DNA of 64,000 nucleotides from Streptomyces sp. A1136 (lineage in GTDB: Bacteria > Actinomycetota > Actinomycetes > Streptomycetales > Streptomycetaceae): contig NZ_SSBJ01000002.1 in assembly GCF_004795055.1 (NCBI RefSeq), forward strand, positions 124,001-188,000, read 5' to 3'. A program made the position numbers and the translations under genes. The notes beneath the pieces were generated by a model. The model did no database searches. It saw only the letters and a list, made by a program, of their open reading frames with translations, and was not told where the DNA came from. This document shows positions 52,222 through 61,913 of the stretch, piece by piece. The stretch's first letter is position 1. Each line of letters starts with the position of its first letter.

Positions 52222-52835
52222 TTCAGGGACTGGAGCGCGGCGCGCAGCAGTTGTGGGACCGGGGCCGAGCCGCCGGCGGCGATGGCGGCCTCCGCCTGCG
52301 GGGTCACCGCCGTGACGGCCTCCTCGGCCTCGCGGGAGGCGTACCCGAGGCCGATCAGCGCGGCGGCGAGCTGCTCCGTCCAGGGCGCGGGACCGGCCGC
52401 GGCGGCCCGCTGCGCCCCCACCACGGCGCCCAGCGGCGCGCCCAGCTTGTCCTTGAGCTCCAGCAGCAGCTTCTGAGCGCCCTTCTTGCCGATGCCGGGG
52501 ACCGCCATCAGGGCCTTCTCGTCCCCGGTCGAGACCGCCAGGCGCAGGGCGTCGGGGCTGTGGACCCCGAGCATGGCCTGGGCCAGCCTGGGGCCGACCC
52601 CGCTGGCGGTCTGGAGGAGCTCGAAGACCTGCCGTTCGTCGTCGTCGGCGAAGCCGTAGAGGGTCAGCGAGTCCTCCCGTACGACCAGGGACGTCGCCAG
52701 CCGGGCCGTCTCCCCCAGCCGCAGGCCGGCGATGGTGGCGGGCGTGCACTGCACGGCCATGCCCACTCCGCCGACCTCGATCACGGCCAGGGTGGGGGCG
52801 AGCGCGGCGACCGGGCCGCTGACGAACGCGATCAT
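52209..52835 (-). CDS. ruvA: Holliday junction DNA-binding protein RuvA
   Basis: 208 aa from ATG 52835, overlapping the ruvC stop by 4 bp (ATGA). N-terminal OB domain ([20 protein letters not shown]), tandem HhH motifs ([32 protein letters not shown]) and the C-terminal RuvB-contact domain ([19 protein letters not shown]). Forms tetramers on four-way junctions. Confidence 0.96.
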   Translation of the reverse strand: MIAFVSGPVAALAPTLAVIEVGGVGMAVQCTPATIAGLRLGETARLATSLVVREDSLTLYGFADDDERQVFELLQTASGVGPRLAQAMLGVHSPDALRLAVSTGDEKALMAVPGIGKKGAQKLLLELKDKLGAPLGAVVGAQRAAAAGPAPWTEQLAAALIGLGYASREAEEAVTAVTPQAEAAIAAGGSAPVPQLLRAALQSLNRAR

Positions 52836-53368
52836 GAGGGGCGGCCTTTCACGGCGGAGGCATGCTGGGCGAGCGCCTGCTGGAGGCGGCTTTGGGCGGG
52901 GGCCCGCCAGATGTGGCAGATGGCGAGCGCGAGGGCGTCCGCGGCGTCGGCGGGTTTCGGCGGGGCCGACAGCCGCAGCAGCCGGGTCACCATCGATCCG
53001 ACCTGCGCCTTGTCGGCCCGGCCGGCGCCGGTGACGGCGGCCTTGACCTCGCTGGGGGTGTGCAGGGCGACCGGCAGACCGCGCCGGGCCGCGCACAGCA
53101 TCGCGACGGCGCTGGCCTGGGCGGTACCCATCACCGTGCTGACGTTGTGCTGGCTGAAGACCCGCTCCACGGCGACCACTTCGGGCCGGTACTCGTCGAG
53201 CCACTCCTCGATGCCGCGCTCGACGGCGACGAGCCGGAGCCCCAACTCGGCGTCCGCCGGCGTCCGTACGACCCCGACGCCGAGCATCGTCAGGGGACGG
53301 CCGGCGACCCCCTCGACCACGCCGACGCCACACCGCGTCAGCCCCGGGTCCACACCGAGTACGCGCAC
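52832..53368 (-). CDS. ruvC: Holliday junction resolvase RuvC
   Basis: 178 aa from GTG 53368 behind GAAGGGGGGCGAC. Catalytic acids are visible in [14 protein letters not shown] (first Asp), [17 protein letters not shown] (Glu), and the C-terminal [12 protein letters not shown] pair. Resolves Holliday junctions with RuvAB. First gene of ruvCAB; a TAGCCT -10-like hexamer lies upstream, but no actinobacterial SOS box (GAACNNNNGTTC) was found. Confidence 0.95.
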   Translation of the reverse strand: MRVLGVDPGLTRCGVGVVEGVAGRPLTMLGVGVVRTPADAELGLRLVAVERGIEEWLDEYRPEVVAVERVFSQHNVSTVMGTAQASAVAMLCAARRGLPVALHTPSEVKAAVTGAGRADKAQVGSMVTRLLRLSAPPKPADAADALALAICHIWRAPAQSRLQQALAQHASAVKGRPS

Positions 53369-53433
53369 GTCGCCCCCCTTCTTCGATCGCCTGTCCGTGT
53401 GCACGTGCAGGCTATCCCGCCCCACTGACATGA

Positions 53434-53469
53434 CGACGGGCCGACAGGACGTGTCCTGTCGGCCCGTCG
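53434..53469 (-). terminator. yebC terminator
   Basis: A near-17-bp perfect stem, with CGACGGGCCGACAGGAC (53434-53450) facing its complement (53453-53469); the tip opens to a small loop. It separates yebC (stop 53496) from ruvC. Confidence 0.88.
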
Positions 53470-53495
53470 CACTGATGCGAGGTGTGGGGCGCCGG

Positions 53496-54248
53496 TCAGG
53501 CGTCGACCTTCTCCATGACCTCGTCCGAGACGTCGAAGTTGGCGAAGACGTTCTGCACGTCGTCGCTGTCCTCCAGCGCGTCGATCAGCTTGAAGATCTT
53601 GCGCGCGCCCTCCTCGTCCAGCTCGACCTGCATGGTCGGGACGAAGCTGGAGTCGGCCGAGTCGTAGTCGATGCCCGCCTCCTGGAGCGCGGTGCGGACC
53701 GCGACCATGTCGGTGGCCTCACTGATGATCTCGAAGGTGTCACCGTTGTCGTTGACCTCTTCGGCACCGGCCTCCAGCACCGCGCCGAGGACGTCGTCCT
53801 CGGTGAGCTCGCCCTTGGGCAGGATGACGACGCCCTTGCGGTTGAACAGGTACGAGACCGAGCCCGGGTCGGCCATCGAACCGCCGTTGCGGGTCATGGC
53901 GACGCGGACGTCGGAGGCGGCACGGTTGCGGTTGTCGGTGAGGCACTCGATGAGCACCGCGACACCGTTCGGGCCGTAGCCTTCGTACATGATCGTCTCG
54001 TAGTCCACGCCGCCGGCCTCAAGGCCGCCGCCGCGCTTGACCGCGGAGTCGATGTTCTTGTTCGGGACCGAGCTCTTCTTGGCCTTCTGGATGGCGTCGA
54101 AGAGCGTCGGGTTGCCGTCGATGTCGGCGCCGCCCATACGGGCCGCGACCTCGATGTTCTTGATCAGCTTCGCGAAGAGCTTGCCGCGCTTGGCATCGAT
54201 CACGGCCTTCTTGTGCTTCGTCGTAGCCCATTTAGAGTGGCCGGACAT
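53496..54248 (-). CDS. yebC: YebC/PmpR family protein
   Basis: 250 aa, usual length. N-terminus [20 protein letters not shown] is diagnostic, followed by [20 protein letters not shown] and the acidic C-terminal domain [14 protein letters not shown] region ([18 protein letters not shown]). The family was annotated as transcriptional regulators; recent work on some members indicates a translation role at difficult proline sequences, relevant beside efp. Next to pdxT as in other Streptomyces. Confidence 0.95.
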   Translation of the reverse strand: MSGHSKWATTKHKKAVIDAKRGKLFAKLIKNIEVAARMGGADIDGNPTLFDAIQKAKKSSVPNKNIDSAVKRGGGLEAGGVDYETIMYEGYGPNGVAVLIECLTDNRNRAASDVRVAMTRNGGSMADPGSVSYLFNRKGVVILPKGELTEDDVLGAVLEAGAEEVNDNGDTFEIISEATDMVAVRTALQEAGIDYDSADSSFVPTMQVELDEEGARKIFKLIDALEDSDDVQNVFANFDVSDEVMEKVDA

Positions 54249-54305
54249 CCGCCTGTCTCCTTCGCGTCACCAACAGTGTTCGTACCCGATCCTACCGGGA
54301 CCTGT

Positions 54306-54896
54306 TCACAGCCCCGCGCGCACCATGTCGACGAAGTACGCGTGAACCCGGTCGTCGCCGGTGAGTTCCGGGTGGAACGAGGTGGCCAGCACGTTGCCCT
54401 GCCGCACGGCGACGGTGTGGCCGTCGTACGTGGCGAGCACCTCGGCGGCGGCGCCGACCGACTCGACCCAGGGGGCGCGGATGAAGACGCCCTCCACGGG
54501 GCCGCCCTCGATGCCCGCGAAGTCGACCTGCGCCTCGAAGGACTCGTTCTGCCGGCCGAAGGCGTTGCGGCGCACGATCATGTCGATCCCGCCGAGCGTC
54601 TCCTGGTCCTCACGGCCGTCCAGCAGCTTGTCCGCGAGCATGATCATGCCGGCGCAGGTGCCGTAGACCGGCATGCCGGCCCGTACGCGCTCGCGCAGCG
54701 GTTCCAGCATCCCGAACAGCACGGCGAGCTTCGACATGGTCGTCGACTCGCCGCCGGGGATCACCAGGGCGTCGACCTCGGTGAGCTCCTCGGGACGCCG
54801 GACCGGCCTGGCCACGGCGTCCGCCGCGGCCAGGGCGATCAGGTGCTCCCGTACATCGCCCTGGAGAGCCAGGACACCGATGGTGGGAGTCGTCAT
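54306..54896 (-). CDS. pdxT: pyridoxal 5'-phosphate synthase glutaminase subunit PdxT
   Basis: 196 aa. Glutamine amidotransferase triad: Cys in [14 protein letters not shown], and His/Glu in [26 protein letters not shown] is the oxyanion region. It feeds ammonia to PdxS. The start overlaps the pdxS stop by 1 bp (TAATG), so the subunits are co-translated. Confidence 0.97.
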   Translation of the reverse strand: MTTPTIGVLALQGDVREHLIALAAADAVARPVRRPEELTEVDALVIPGGESTTMSKLAVLFGMLEPLRERVRAGMPVYGTCAGMIMLADKLLDGREDQETLGGIDMIVRRNAFGRQNESFEAQVDFAGIEGGPVEGVFIRAPWVESVGAAAEVLATYDGHTVAVRQGNVLATSFHPELTGDDRVHAYFVDMVRAGL

Positions 54897-55813
54897 TACC
54901 AGCCCCGGTTGGCGTAACGCTCGGCCTCGGGCAGGGTGTCGCAGTTGATGCCGACCATGGCCTCGCCCAGGTTGCGGGAGGCGTCCGCGATGATCTTCGG
55001 GTCGTCGTAGAAGGTGGTGGCCTTCACGATGGCGGCGGCGCGCTTGGCCGGGTCGCCCGACTTGAAGATGCCGGAGCCGACGAACACGCCCTCGGCGCCG
55101 AGCTGACGCATCAGGGCGGCGTCGGCCGGGGTGGCCACGCCACCGGCGGAGAACAGCACGACGGGGAGCTTGCCGAGCTCGGCGACTTCCTTGACCAGCT
55201 CGTAGGGGGCGCGCAGCTCCTTGGCGGCGGCGTACAGCTCGTTGTTGTCGAAGCCGCGCAGCTTGGCGATCTCGTTCTTGATCTGGCGCAGGTGACGGAC
55301 GGCCTCGACGACGTTGCCGGTGCCGGCCTCGCCCTTGGAGCGGATCATGGCCGCGCCCTCGGCGATGCGGCGCAGGGCCTCACCGAGGTTGGTGGCGCCA
55401 CAGACGAAGGGGGTGGTGAACGCCCACTTGTCGGAGTGGTTGACCTCGTCGGCCGGGGTCAGGACCTCGGACTCGTCGATGTAGTCGACGCCGAGGGACT
55501 GCAGGACCTGGGCCTCGACGAAGTGGCCGATGCGGGACTTGGCCATGACGGGGATCGAGACGGCCTCGATGATCTCTTCGATCATGTTCGGGTCGGACAT
55601 GCGGGCGACCCCGCCGTCCTTGCGGATGTCGGCCGGGACCCGCTCCAGGGCCATGACGGCGACGGCGCCGGCGTCCTCGGCGATCTTCGCCTGCTCGGCG
55701 TTGACCACGTCCATGATCACGCCGCCCTTGAGCTGCTCGGCCATGCCGCGCTTGACGCGGGAGGTGCCGATAGCCGACTCAGCGGACTGCGGGGTGGAGG
55801 GAAGCGTGCTCAC
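54896..55813 (-). CDS. pdxS: pyridoxal 5'-phosphate synthase lyase subunit PdxS
   Basis: 305 aa TIM barrel. Conserved [38 protein letters not shown], the catalytic lysine in [15 protein letters not shown], and the second lysine/loop [17 protein letters not shown]. Makes PLP from ribose-5-phosphate, glyceraldehyde-3-phosphate and ammonia from PdxT. First gene of pdxST. Confidence 0.98.
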   Translation of the reverse strand: MSTLPSTPQSAESAIGTSRVKRGMAEQLKGGVIMDVVNAEQAKIAEDAGAVAVMALERVPADIRKDGGVARMSDPNMIEEIIEAVSIPVMAKSRIGHFVEAQVLQSLGVDYIDESEVLTPADEVNHSDKWAFTTPFVCGATNLGEALRRIAEGAAMIRSKGEAGTGNVVEAVRHLRQIKNEIAKLRGFDNNELYAAAKELRAPYELVKEVAELGKLPVVLFSAGGVATPADAALMRQLGAEGVFVGSGIFKSGDPAKRAAAIVKATTFYDDPKIIADASRNLGEAMVGINCDTLPEAERYANRGW

Positions 55814-55893
55814 GGATTGACCTCACTCGAAGGAAGAAGGGTGCTGCGGTACTACAGCACTGAGCAAACCTCCCGGGCCCAGTCCACTGCAAG

Positions 55894-55930
55894 GGCCAAT
55901 GAGGAGCCGGTGGCTCCTTCCGATTTGGCC
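55894..55930 (-). terminator. composite hairpin upstream of pdxS
   Basis: An outer GGCCAA/TTGGCC (55894-55899/55925-55930) encloses AGGAGCC/GGCTCCT (55902-55908/55912-55918). It lies 57 bp past the stop of the LemA-like gene and could terminate it, or belong to the pdxS control region. Confidence 0.5.
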
Positions 55931-55986
55931 ATCGGGTACAAATGCGCCCGTCCGGATGTGCCTCGGGACCTGCCGGGACGACACGC

Positions 55987-56526
55987 CTAGGGGCGGTCGG
56001 CGAGGTCCGCGGGCGGCTCGTCGTCCATCTCGAAGGCGAGCGGGAAGGGAGCGTGGCCGGCCAGCCGGAACCAGCGCACCTTGCGGTGCTTGCGCAGCGC
56101 CCGGGCGGCCCGTACGGCGTCGTTGTGGAAGCGCCGCGCCATCGGCACCCGGCGCACGGCCGCCGCCAGCTCCTCCGCGGCCTTCACCCCACCGGGCGCC
56201 GCCTTCACCGCCTCGACCTGGTCCGCGTCGGCGAACACGGCGCGCAGCGCCTGGCTCAGCTCGCTCTCCGCCACCTCGCGCTGCTCCTCCTCGGCCTGCC
56301 GGGCGCCGTGCGCCGACTCGTACAGCACCAGCGAGGAGGCGGGGTCGAGCACCCCGGAGGTGGCGACCTCCAGCACCACGGAGGCCCGCCGCACCAACTG
56401 CGCGTCGAGCGCGGCGCGCGCGGCGTCCATCCGCGAGTGCAGCCGGTCGAGCCGCCCGGCGGTCCAGCTCAGGTACACGCCGACGACACCGAGCGCCAGG
56501 GCGATCCAGACAAGGGTTTCGATCAC
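55987..56526 (-). CDS. LemA-like small membrane protein, function unknown
   Basis: 179 aa, GTG start. One N-terminal transmembrane segment (LVWIALALGVVGVYLSW), then helices GRLDRLHSRMDAARAALDAQ, a middle acidic helix, and ARRFHNDAVRAARALRKHRK near the C-terminus. The spacing of hydrophobic helices and the RRFHNDAV motif recall the LemA fold (ARRFYNxAV), but similarity is distant and is my inference. It follows the PI/PIM lipid genes by 82 bp on the same strand and precedes pdxS. Confidence 0.75.
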   Translation of the reverse strand: MIETLVWIALALGVVGVYLSWTAGRLDRLHSRMDAARAALDAQLVRRASVVLEVATSGVLDPASSLVLYESAHGARQAEEEQREVAESELSQALRAVFADADQVEAVKAAPGGVKAAEELAAAVRRVPMARRFHNDAVRAARALRKHRKVRWFRLAGHAPFPLAFEMDDEPPADLADRP

Positions 56527-56608
56527 GGACGGCGAGCCTACCGTCCACGCCGGAGCGGCCCGCGCGGTGCCGGACGCCGCGGGCCCGGCATGATCCGAAA
56601 GACGCGGC

Positions 56609-57769
56609 CTAGTCCCGGGTCAGGCCCAGCCGGGTACGGAGGCTGACGCGTTCGTCCGCGGCGACCGCCGCCGCGCCGTCCGTGACCGTCTCGTAGACGG
56701 CCAGGATGTCGGCGCCGACCGTCGACCAGTCGAAGCGGCGGACGTGCGCGGAGCCGCGCTCGCTCAGTTCCGCGCGGCGGGCCGGGTCGCGCAGCAGGCG
56801 CACCGCGGCGGCGGCCAGCGCCTCGGAGTCCTCGTTCGCGAAGAGGTCGCCCGCCCGGCCCTGGTCCAGGACCTGCGCGAACGCGTCCAGGTCGGAGGCC
56901 AGGACCGCCGCGCCCGCCGACAGCGCCTCGACCAGGATGATCCCGAAGCTCTCCCCGCCCGTGTTCGGGGCCACGTACACGTCGACGCTGCGCAGCAGCC
57001 GGGCCTTGTCCTCGTCCGAGACCATGCCGAGGAACTCGACCCGCGAGCGCAGGTCGGCCGGGAGGGAGGCCACCGCCTCCTCCTCGTCACCGCGCCCGGC
57101 CACCAGCAGGCGGACGTCCGGGCACTCCTCGACGATCCTCGGGAACGCCGCCATCAGGACGGGCAGGCCCTTTCGCGGTTCGTCGATGCGGCCGATGAAG
57201 CCCAGGGTCGTGCCGCCCCACTCCGCCTTGGGCGGGGCGGAGGCGAAGAAGTCCACGTCCACCCCGTTCGGGATGACGACGGCGTCCCCGCCCAGGTGCT
57301 CCACCAGGGTGCGCCGCGCGTACTCGCTCACCGCGATCCGGGCGCTGATCTTCTCCAGGGCCGGCTGGAGGATCGGGTAGGCGGCGATCATCGCCCGTGA
57401 GCGCGGGTTGGACGTGTGGAAGGTGGCCACGATGGGGCCCTGCGCCGCCCAGCAGGACAGCAGTCCCAGCGACGGGGAGGCGGGCTCGTGGATGTGGATC
57501 ACGTCGAAGACCCCGTCGTGGAGCCAGCGCCGTACCCGCGCCGCCGACAGGAAACCGAAGTTCAGCCGGGCGACGGACCCGTTGTAGGGCACCGGCACCG
57601 CCCGGCCCGCCGAGACGACGTACGGCGGCAGCGGGGTCTCGTCGTCCGCGGGGGCGAGGACCGACACCTCGTGCCCCAGGCGGATCAGGTGTTCCGCCAG
57701 GTCCCGGATGTGGAACTGGACGCCGCCCGGCACGTCCCACGAGTACGGGCACACGATGCCGATCTTCAC
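56609..57769 (-). CDS. pimA: PimA-like GT4 phosphatidylinositol mannosyltransferase
   Basis: 386 aa from GTG 57769, overlapping the acyltransferase stop by 1 bp (TAGTG). GT-B fold: VCPYSWDVPGGVQFHIRDLA (Gly-rich acceptor loop), FDVIHIHEPASPSLGLLSCW, VIPNGVDVDFF, and the EX7E nucleotide-sugar motif in NTGGESFGIILVEALSAG. It probably transfers mannose from GDP-mannose to PI. The gene order synthase-acyltransferase-PimA matches mycobacteria, which supports the assignment. Confidence 0.9.
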   Translation of the reverse strand: MKIGIVCPYSWDVPGGVQFHIRDLAEHLIRLGHEVSVLAPADDETPLPPYVVSAGRAVPVPYNGSVARLNFGFLSAARVRRWLHDGVFDVIHIHEPASPSLGLLSCWAAQGPIVATFHTSNPRSRAMIAAYPILQPALEKISARIAVSEYARRTLVEHLGGDAVVIPNGVDVDFFASAPPKAEWGGTTLGFIGRIDEPRKGLPVLMAAFPRIVEECPDVRLLVAGRGDEEEAVASLPADLRSRVEFLGMVSDEDKARLLRSVDVYVAPNTGGESFGIILVEALSAGAAVLASDLDAFAQVLDQGRAGDLFANEDSEALAAAAVRLLRDPARRAELSERGSAHVRRFDWSTVGADILAVYETVTDGAAAVAADERVSLRTRLGLTRD

Positions 57770-58671
57770 TAGGCGCGCTCCTCCAGATCGTCCAGCCACA
57801 ATCGCTGCAACATGTGCCAGTCCTCGGGGTGCGCCGCGATGCCCGCGGCGAACGCGTCGGCGACCGCCTGCGTCATGACGGCGGTCTTCTCGGTCCGGGT
57901 GCCGGTCCCCGGGACCGCCACCTCGGGGTGGATGCGCCCGTACATGCGCGGGGTGTCGCCGTAGTGCAGGGTGGCAGGCAGCAGCGCCGCCCCGGTCTGC
58001 TGCGCCAGCAGCGCGGGCCCGGCCGGCATCCGTGCCGTCGCGCCGAAGAAGTCCACCTCGACCCCGGAGGCGGACAGGTCCCGGTCGGCGACCAGACAGA
58101 CCAGGCCGCCGGAGCGCAGCCGGCGCGCGAGCGTGCCGAAGGCGGCCCCGCCGCTGTGCGGCAGCACCTCCATGCCCAGGCTCTCGCGGTAGGCCACGAA
58201 CCGGTCGTACAGGGACTCCGGCTTGAGCCGTTCGGCGACCGTGGTGAACGGGATGCCGAGGTGGCTGGTCGCCCAGGCCCCGGCCAGGTCCCAGTTCGCC
58301 AGGTGCGGCAGGGCCACGACGACCCCCCGCCCGGAGGCGATGGCCTCGCGCAGGATGTGCTCGTCGGCCATCTCCACGTCGGCGGAGAACCGTCGCGCGT
58401 CCATGGTCGGCAGCCGGAAGGACTCCATCCAGTACCGCATGTACGAGCGCATGCCCGCCCGGGACAGCTCCCGCAGCCGCTCCGGGTCGGCGTCGGGGAC
58501 GACCCGGGCCAGGTTCGACTCCAGCCGCAGCACGCTCTTGCCCCGCCGCTTCCACGCCGCGTCGGCTATCCGGCGGCCCAGGGCCACCGCGGCCGGCTCC
58601 GGCAGTCTCTTGACGGCCGCCCAGCCGAGCCCGTAGAGCCCGTCGACGAGCTTGTCCCGCGCCGCGCCCAT
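57769..58671 (-). CDS. phosphatidylinositol mannoside acyltransferase (PatA-like)
   Basis: 300 aa from ATG 58671 (1-bp overlap with pgsA stop, TGATG). Lipid A acyltransferase/HtrB-like superfamily with the H-X4-D motif in VVALPHLANWDLAGAW. Further conserved positions include VAERLKPESLYDRFVAYRE and CLVADRDLSASGVEVDFFG. In mycobacteria PatA acylates PIM2 on mannose; here the same position between PI synthase and PimA supports that role. No signal peptide; peripheral membrane enzyme. Confidence 0.9.
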   Translation of the reverse strand: MGAARDKLVDGLYGLGWAAVKRLPEPAAVALGRRIADAAWKRRGKSVLRLESNLARVVPDADPERLRELSRAGMRSYMRYWMESFRLPTMDARRFSADVEMADEHILREAIASGRGVVVALPHLANWDLAGAWATSHLGIPFTTVAERLKPESLYDRFVAYRESLGMEVLPHSGGAAFGTLARRLRSGGLVCLVADRDLSASGVEVDFFGATARMPAGPALLAQQTGAALLPATLHYGDTPRMYGRIHPEVAVPGTGTRTEKTAVMTQAVADAFAAGIAAHPEDWHMLQRLWLDDLEERA

Positions 58672-59336
58672 CAGGCCGCCCCGCCCTCGGACAGGTGCGC
58701 CTCGGCGTCGGCTTCCGCCGCCTCGCGCCGTACGGTGACCACACGCTGGATCAGCGTGACGAGGGAACCCGCGGCCACCACCCACAGCGCGATCGGCAGC
58801 AGTACGCCGATCCAGGAGGGCACGCCGAAGGTCTGGAGGCCGGACAGGCCGGCCGCGACCAGCGAGATCACCAGCCTCTCGGCGCGCTCGACGAGCCCGT
58901 TGACGGCGACCGGAAGCCCGATCGCCTCGCCGCGGGCCTTGGTGTACGAGACCACCTGCCCACTGGCCAGGCAGAAGATCGCCACCGCGCACAGCGTGTT
59001 GTCGTGGCCCGAGCCGGCGTACCAGAGCGCGAGACCGCCGAAGATCGCCGCGTCGGCGACCCGGTCGAGCGTGGAGTCGAGGAACGCGCCCCAGCGGCTG
59101 GAGACCCCGGCCTGGCGGGCCATGTTCCCGTCCACCAGGTCGGAGAAGACGAAGAGGGTGATGGTGATCGTGCCCCAGAAGAACTCGCCCCTGGGGAAGA
59201 AGACCAGCGCTCCCGCCACCACTCCGGCCGTGCCGATCAGCGTGACGGCGTCCGGGCTCACCCCCCGACGGAGGAGAAAAGCGGCGAATGGCGTGAGAAC
59301 ACGCGTGAAGAATGCACGCGCGTACTTGTTCAGCAT
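58671..59336 (-). CDS. pgsA: phosphatidylinositol phosphate synthase (CDP-alcohol phosphatidyltransferase)
   Basis: 221 aa, about six transmembrane helices. The CDP-alcohol motif D-G-X2-A-R-X8-G-X3-D-X3-D is complete: DLVDGNMAR ... WGAFLDSTLDRVAD. In actinobacteria this enzyme makes PI-phosphate from CDP-diacylglycerol and inositol-1-phosphate. First gene of the PI/PIM operon; divergent from the EF-G-like gene. Confidence 0.93.
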   Translation of the reverse strand: MLNKYARAFFTRVLTPFAAFLLRRGVSPDAVTLIGTAGVVAGALVFFPRGEFFWGTITITLFVFSDLVDGNMARQAGVSSRWGAFLDSTLDRVADAAIFGGLALWYAGSGHDNTLCAVAIFCLASGQVVSYTKARGEAIGLPVAVNGLVERAERLVISLVAAGLSGLQTFGVPSWIGVLLPIALWVVAAGSLVTLIQRVVTVRREAAEADAEAHLSEGGAA

Positions 59337-59578
59337 GGCCTTCCCGGAGGGTCGCTGGGCCGCACGGCCCCATCGGCCACCGGCTGGCCCATCGTAGCCG
59401 GCGCCCCGCACCCCCACCGCCCCGCACCCACCGGTTCGCGCCGGACAATCCCCGCGCCACCCGTACGTCATGCTCCGGACGGCGCCCGGTACGACGTATG
59501 GACGCAGTGTGACGGCGGTGCAAAGCTCGAAGAACCCCAGTCACCCTCCTCACCGCGACACCGGGAGGCACGATCACC

Positions 59579-61774
59579 ATGGGAGCCACCTCACACCAAG
59601 CCGGGGCCGCCGGCAGGGCACTGACGGCCGACCGCCCCGCATCCGTACGGAACGTCGTGCTGGTCGGCCACAGCGGCGCCGGGAAGACCACGCTGGTCGA
59701 AGCCCTGGCGCTCACGGCGGGGGCCGTGAACAGGGCCGGACGCGTCGAGGACGGGGCCACCGTCTCCGACTACGACGAGATCGAACAACGCCGCCGGCGC
59801 TCCATACAGCTGTCCCTCGTGCCGGTCGAATGGGGCGGAATCAAGATCAATCTGTTGGACACCCCCGGATACGCCGACTTCGTCGGGGAACTCAGGGCCG
59901 GTCTGCGCGCCGCGGACGCGGCCCTCTTCGTCGTCTCGGCCGCCGACGGCATCGACGGGGCCACCCGCATGGTGTGGGACGAGTGTGAGGCCGTGGGCAT
60001 GCCCAGGGCCATCGTCATCACCCATTTGGAGGCAGCCCGGGCGGATTACGCGCAGATGACCTCGATCTGCGGTGAAAACTTCGGCGGCGAGGACCCGGAC
60101 GCCGTCATCCCCCTCTACCTGCCCCTGCACGGGCCCACCGGGCCCGACGGGCACGCACCCGTCACCGGACTGCTCGGGCTGCTCTCCCAGCGGGTCTACG
60201 ACCACACCTCCGGCGAACGCGTCGAACGCGACCCGGACCCCGCCGAGCTCGCGCTGATCTCCGAGGCCCGCTCCCGCCTGATCGAGGGGATCATCGCGGA
60301 GAGCGAGGACGAGACCCTGATGGACCGCTACCTCGGCGGCGAGGACATCGACCTCAAGACCCTCGTCGACGACCTGGAGCGGGCCGTCGCACGCGGCACC
60401 TTCCACCCCGTCCTGATGGCGGCTCCGGCCGCCGAGGGGGCCCGCCAGGGCCTCGGCACGGTCGAACTCCTCGAACTGATCACCGGCGGCTTCCCCACTC
60501 CCGTGGAACGCCCCCCGCTCACCGTCACCACCCCCGACGGCGCGACGCGCCCCGACGTCACCTGCGACCCGGACGGGCCGCTCCTCGCCGAGGTGGTCAA
60601 GACCTCCTCCGACCCCTACGTGGGCCGCGTCTCCCTCGTCCGCGTGTTCTCCGGCACCCTGCGTCCGGAGGAGACGGTGCACGTCAGCGGACACGGACCG
60701 GCCGACCGGGGCCACGAAGATCACGACGTGGACGAGCGGATCGGCGCCCTGACCTCGCCCTTCGGCAAGCAGCAGCGCACCCTGACCCACGTCGTCGCGG
60801 GCGACCTCGCCTGCGTCGCGAAACTGGCCCGCGCCGAGACGGGCGACACCCTCTCCGCCAAGGACGACCCGCTCCTCATGGAGCCCTGGCCGATGCCCGA
60901 ACCGCTGCTGCCCCTGGCCATCGAGGCCCACAGCAAGGCCGACGAGGACAAGCTCTCCCAGGGTCTGGCCCGGCTCGTCGCCGAGGACCCGACCATGCGG
61001 CTGGAGCAGAACCCGCACACCGGACAGCTCGTCCTGTGGTGCCTGGGCGAGGCCCACCAGGACGTCGCGCTGGAACGGTTGCGCACCCGCTACGGGGTCC
61101 AGGTCGACCCCGTCCCCCACAAGGTGAGCCTGCGCGAGACCTTCGGAGCCAAGGCCGCCGGACGCGGCCGGCACGTCAAACAGTCGGGCGGCCACGGCCA
61201 GTTCGCCATCTGCGAGATCGAGGTCGAACCCCTCCCGCCGGGCAGCGGCATCGAGTTCGTAGACAAGGTGGTGGGCGGGTCGGTGCCCCGCCAGTTCATC
61301 CCGTCCGTGGAGAAGGGCGTACGCGCCCAGGCCGCCCGGGGAGTGGCGGCCGGCTATCCGCTGGTCGACGTACGCGTCACCCTGCTCGACGGCAAGGCCC
61401 ACTCGGTGGACTCCTCCGACGCCGCGTTCCAGACGGCGGGCGCCCTCGCCCTGCGCGAAGCCGCCGCCGAGGCGCCGATCCACCTCCTGGAACCCGTCGC
61501 GGAACTCGACGTCCTGGTCCCGGACGAGTACGTCGGCCCCGTCATGAGCGACCTCGCGGGCCGTCGCGGCCGTGTCGTCGGCACCGATCAGGCCGGCCCC
61601 GGGCGGACCCGGGTGCGGGCCGAGATACCCGAGATCGAGATCGGCCGGTACGCGGTGGAACTGCGCTCCGTGTCCCACGGCACGGGCGGGTTCAGCCGGA
61701 CGTACGCCCGGCACGAGCCGATGCCCCCGCAGTTGGCGGACAAGGTTCGCGAACAGGCAGAGAAGGGAAGTTAA
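59579..61774 (+). CDS. EF-G-like translational GTPase with altered G4 motif
   Basis: 731 aa. G1 is VLVGHSGAGKTTLVEAL (30-37) and G3 is LLDTPGYADFVGE (94-97). G4, normally NKxD, reads THLE at 148-151, so base recognition is changed. EF-G domains III-V follow (LWCLGEAHQDVALERLRTRY, ARGRHVKQSGGHGQFAI-type AGRGRHVKQSGGHGQF and ADLAGRRGRV-type MSDLAGRRGRVVG). It is the actinobacterial EF-G2/FusA2-like paralogue, not the canonical fusA product. Its role is unsettled; ribosome association is likely. ATG follows GGGAGGCACGATCACC. Confidence 0.92.
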   Translation: MGATSHQAGAAGRALTADRPASVRNVVLVGHSGAGKTTLVEALALTAGAVNRAGRVEDGATVSDYDEIEQRRRRSIQLSLVPVEWGGIKINLLDTPGYADFVGELRAGLRAADAALFVVSAADGIDGATRMVWDECEAVGMPRAIVITHLEAARADYAQMTSICGENFGGEDPDAVIPLYLPLHGPTGPDGHAPVTGLLGLLSQRVYDHTSGERVERDPDPAELALISEARSRLIEGIIAESEDETLMDRYLGGEDIDLKTLVDDLERAVARGTFHPVLMAAPAAEGARQGLGTVELLELITGGFPTPVERPPLTVTTPDGATRPDVTCDPDGPLLAEVVKTSSDPYVGRVSLVRVFSGTLRPEETVHVSGHGPADRGHEDHDVDERIGALTSPFGKQQRTLTHVVAGDLACVAKLARAETGDTLSAKDDPLLMEPWPMPEPLLPLAIEAHSKADEDKLSQGLARLVAEDPTMRLEQNPHTGQLVLWCLGEAHQDVALERLRTRYGVQVDPVPHKVSLRETFGAKAAGRGRHVKQSGGHGQFAICEIEVEPLPPGSGIEFVDKVVGGSVPRQFIPSVEKGVRAQAARGVAAGYPLVDVRVTLLDGKAHSVDSSDAAFQTAGALALREAAAEAPIHLLEPVAELDVLVPDEYVGPVMSDLAGRRGRVVGTDQAGPGRTRVRAEIPEIEIGRYAVELRSVSHGTGGFSRTYARHEPMPPQLADKVREQAEKGS

Positions 61775-61785
61775 TCGACATAGCA

Positions 61786-61841
61786 CATGGGATGCCGCCC
61801 ATTCAACCGTGTTGCGGTGGGCGGTATTTCCCTGTCCCATG
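61786..61841 (+). promoter_or_regulatory. structured intergenic element (nested inverted repeats)
   Basis: Outer CATGGGA/TCCCATG (61786-61792/61835-61841) encloses GCCGCCCA/TGGGCGGT (61794-61801/61818-61825). It lies 12 bp after the EF-G-like stop and 72 bp before the next gene. It may be a terminator with readthrough or a leader structure for the membrane protein. Confidence 0.5.
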
Positions 61842-61913
61842 ACCACGGGGTGGGCTCCGCCGATAGGCTCTTGGGCGGGGCGAACGCATGACGGCACGTC
61901 GATGGGGGCAACG

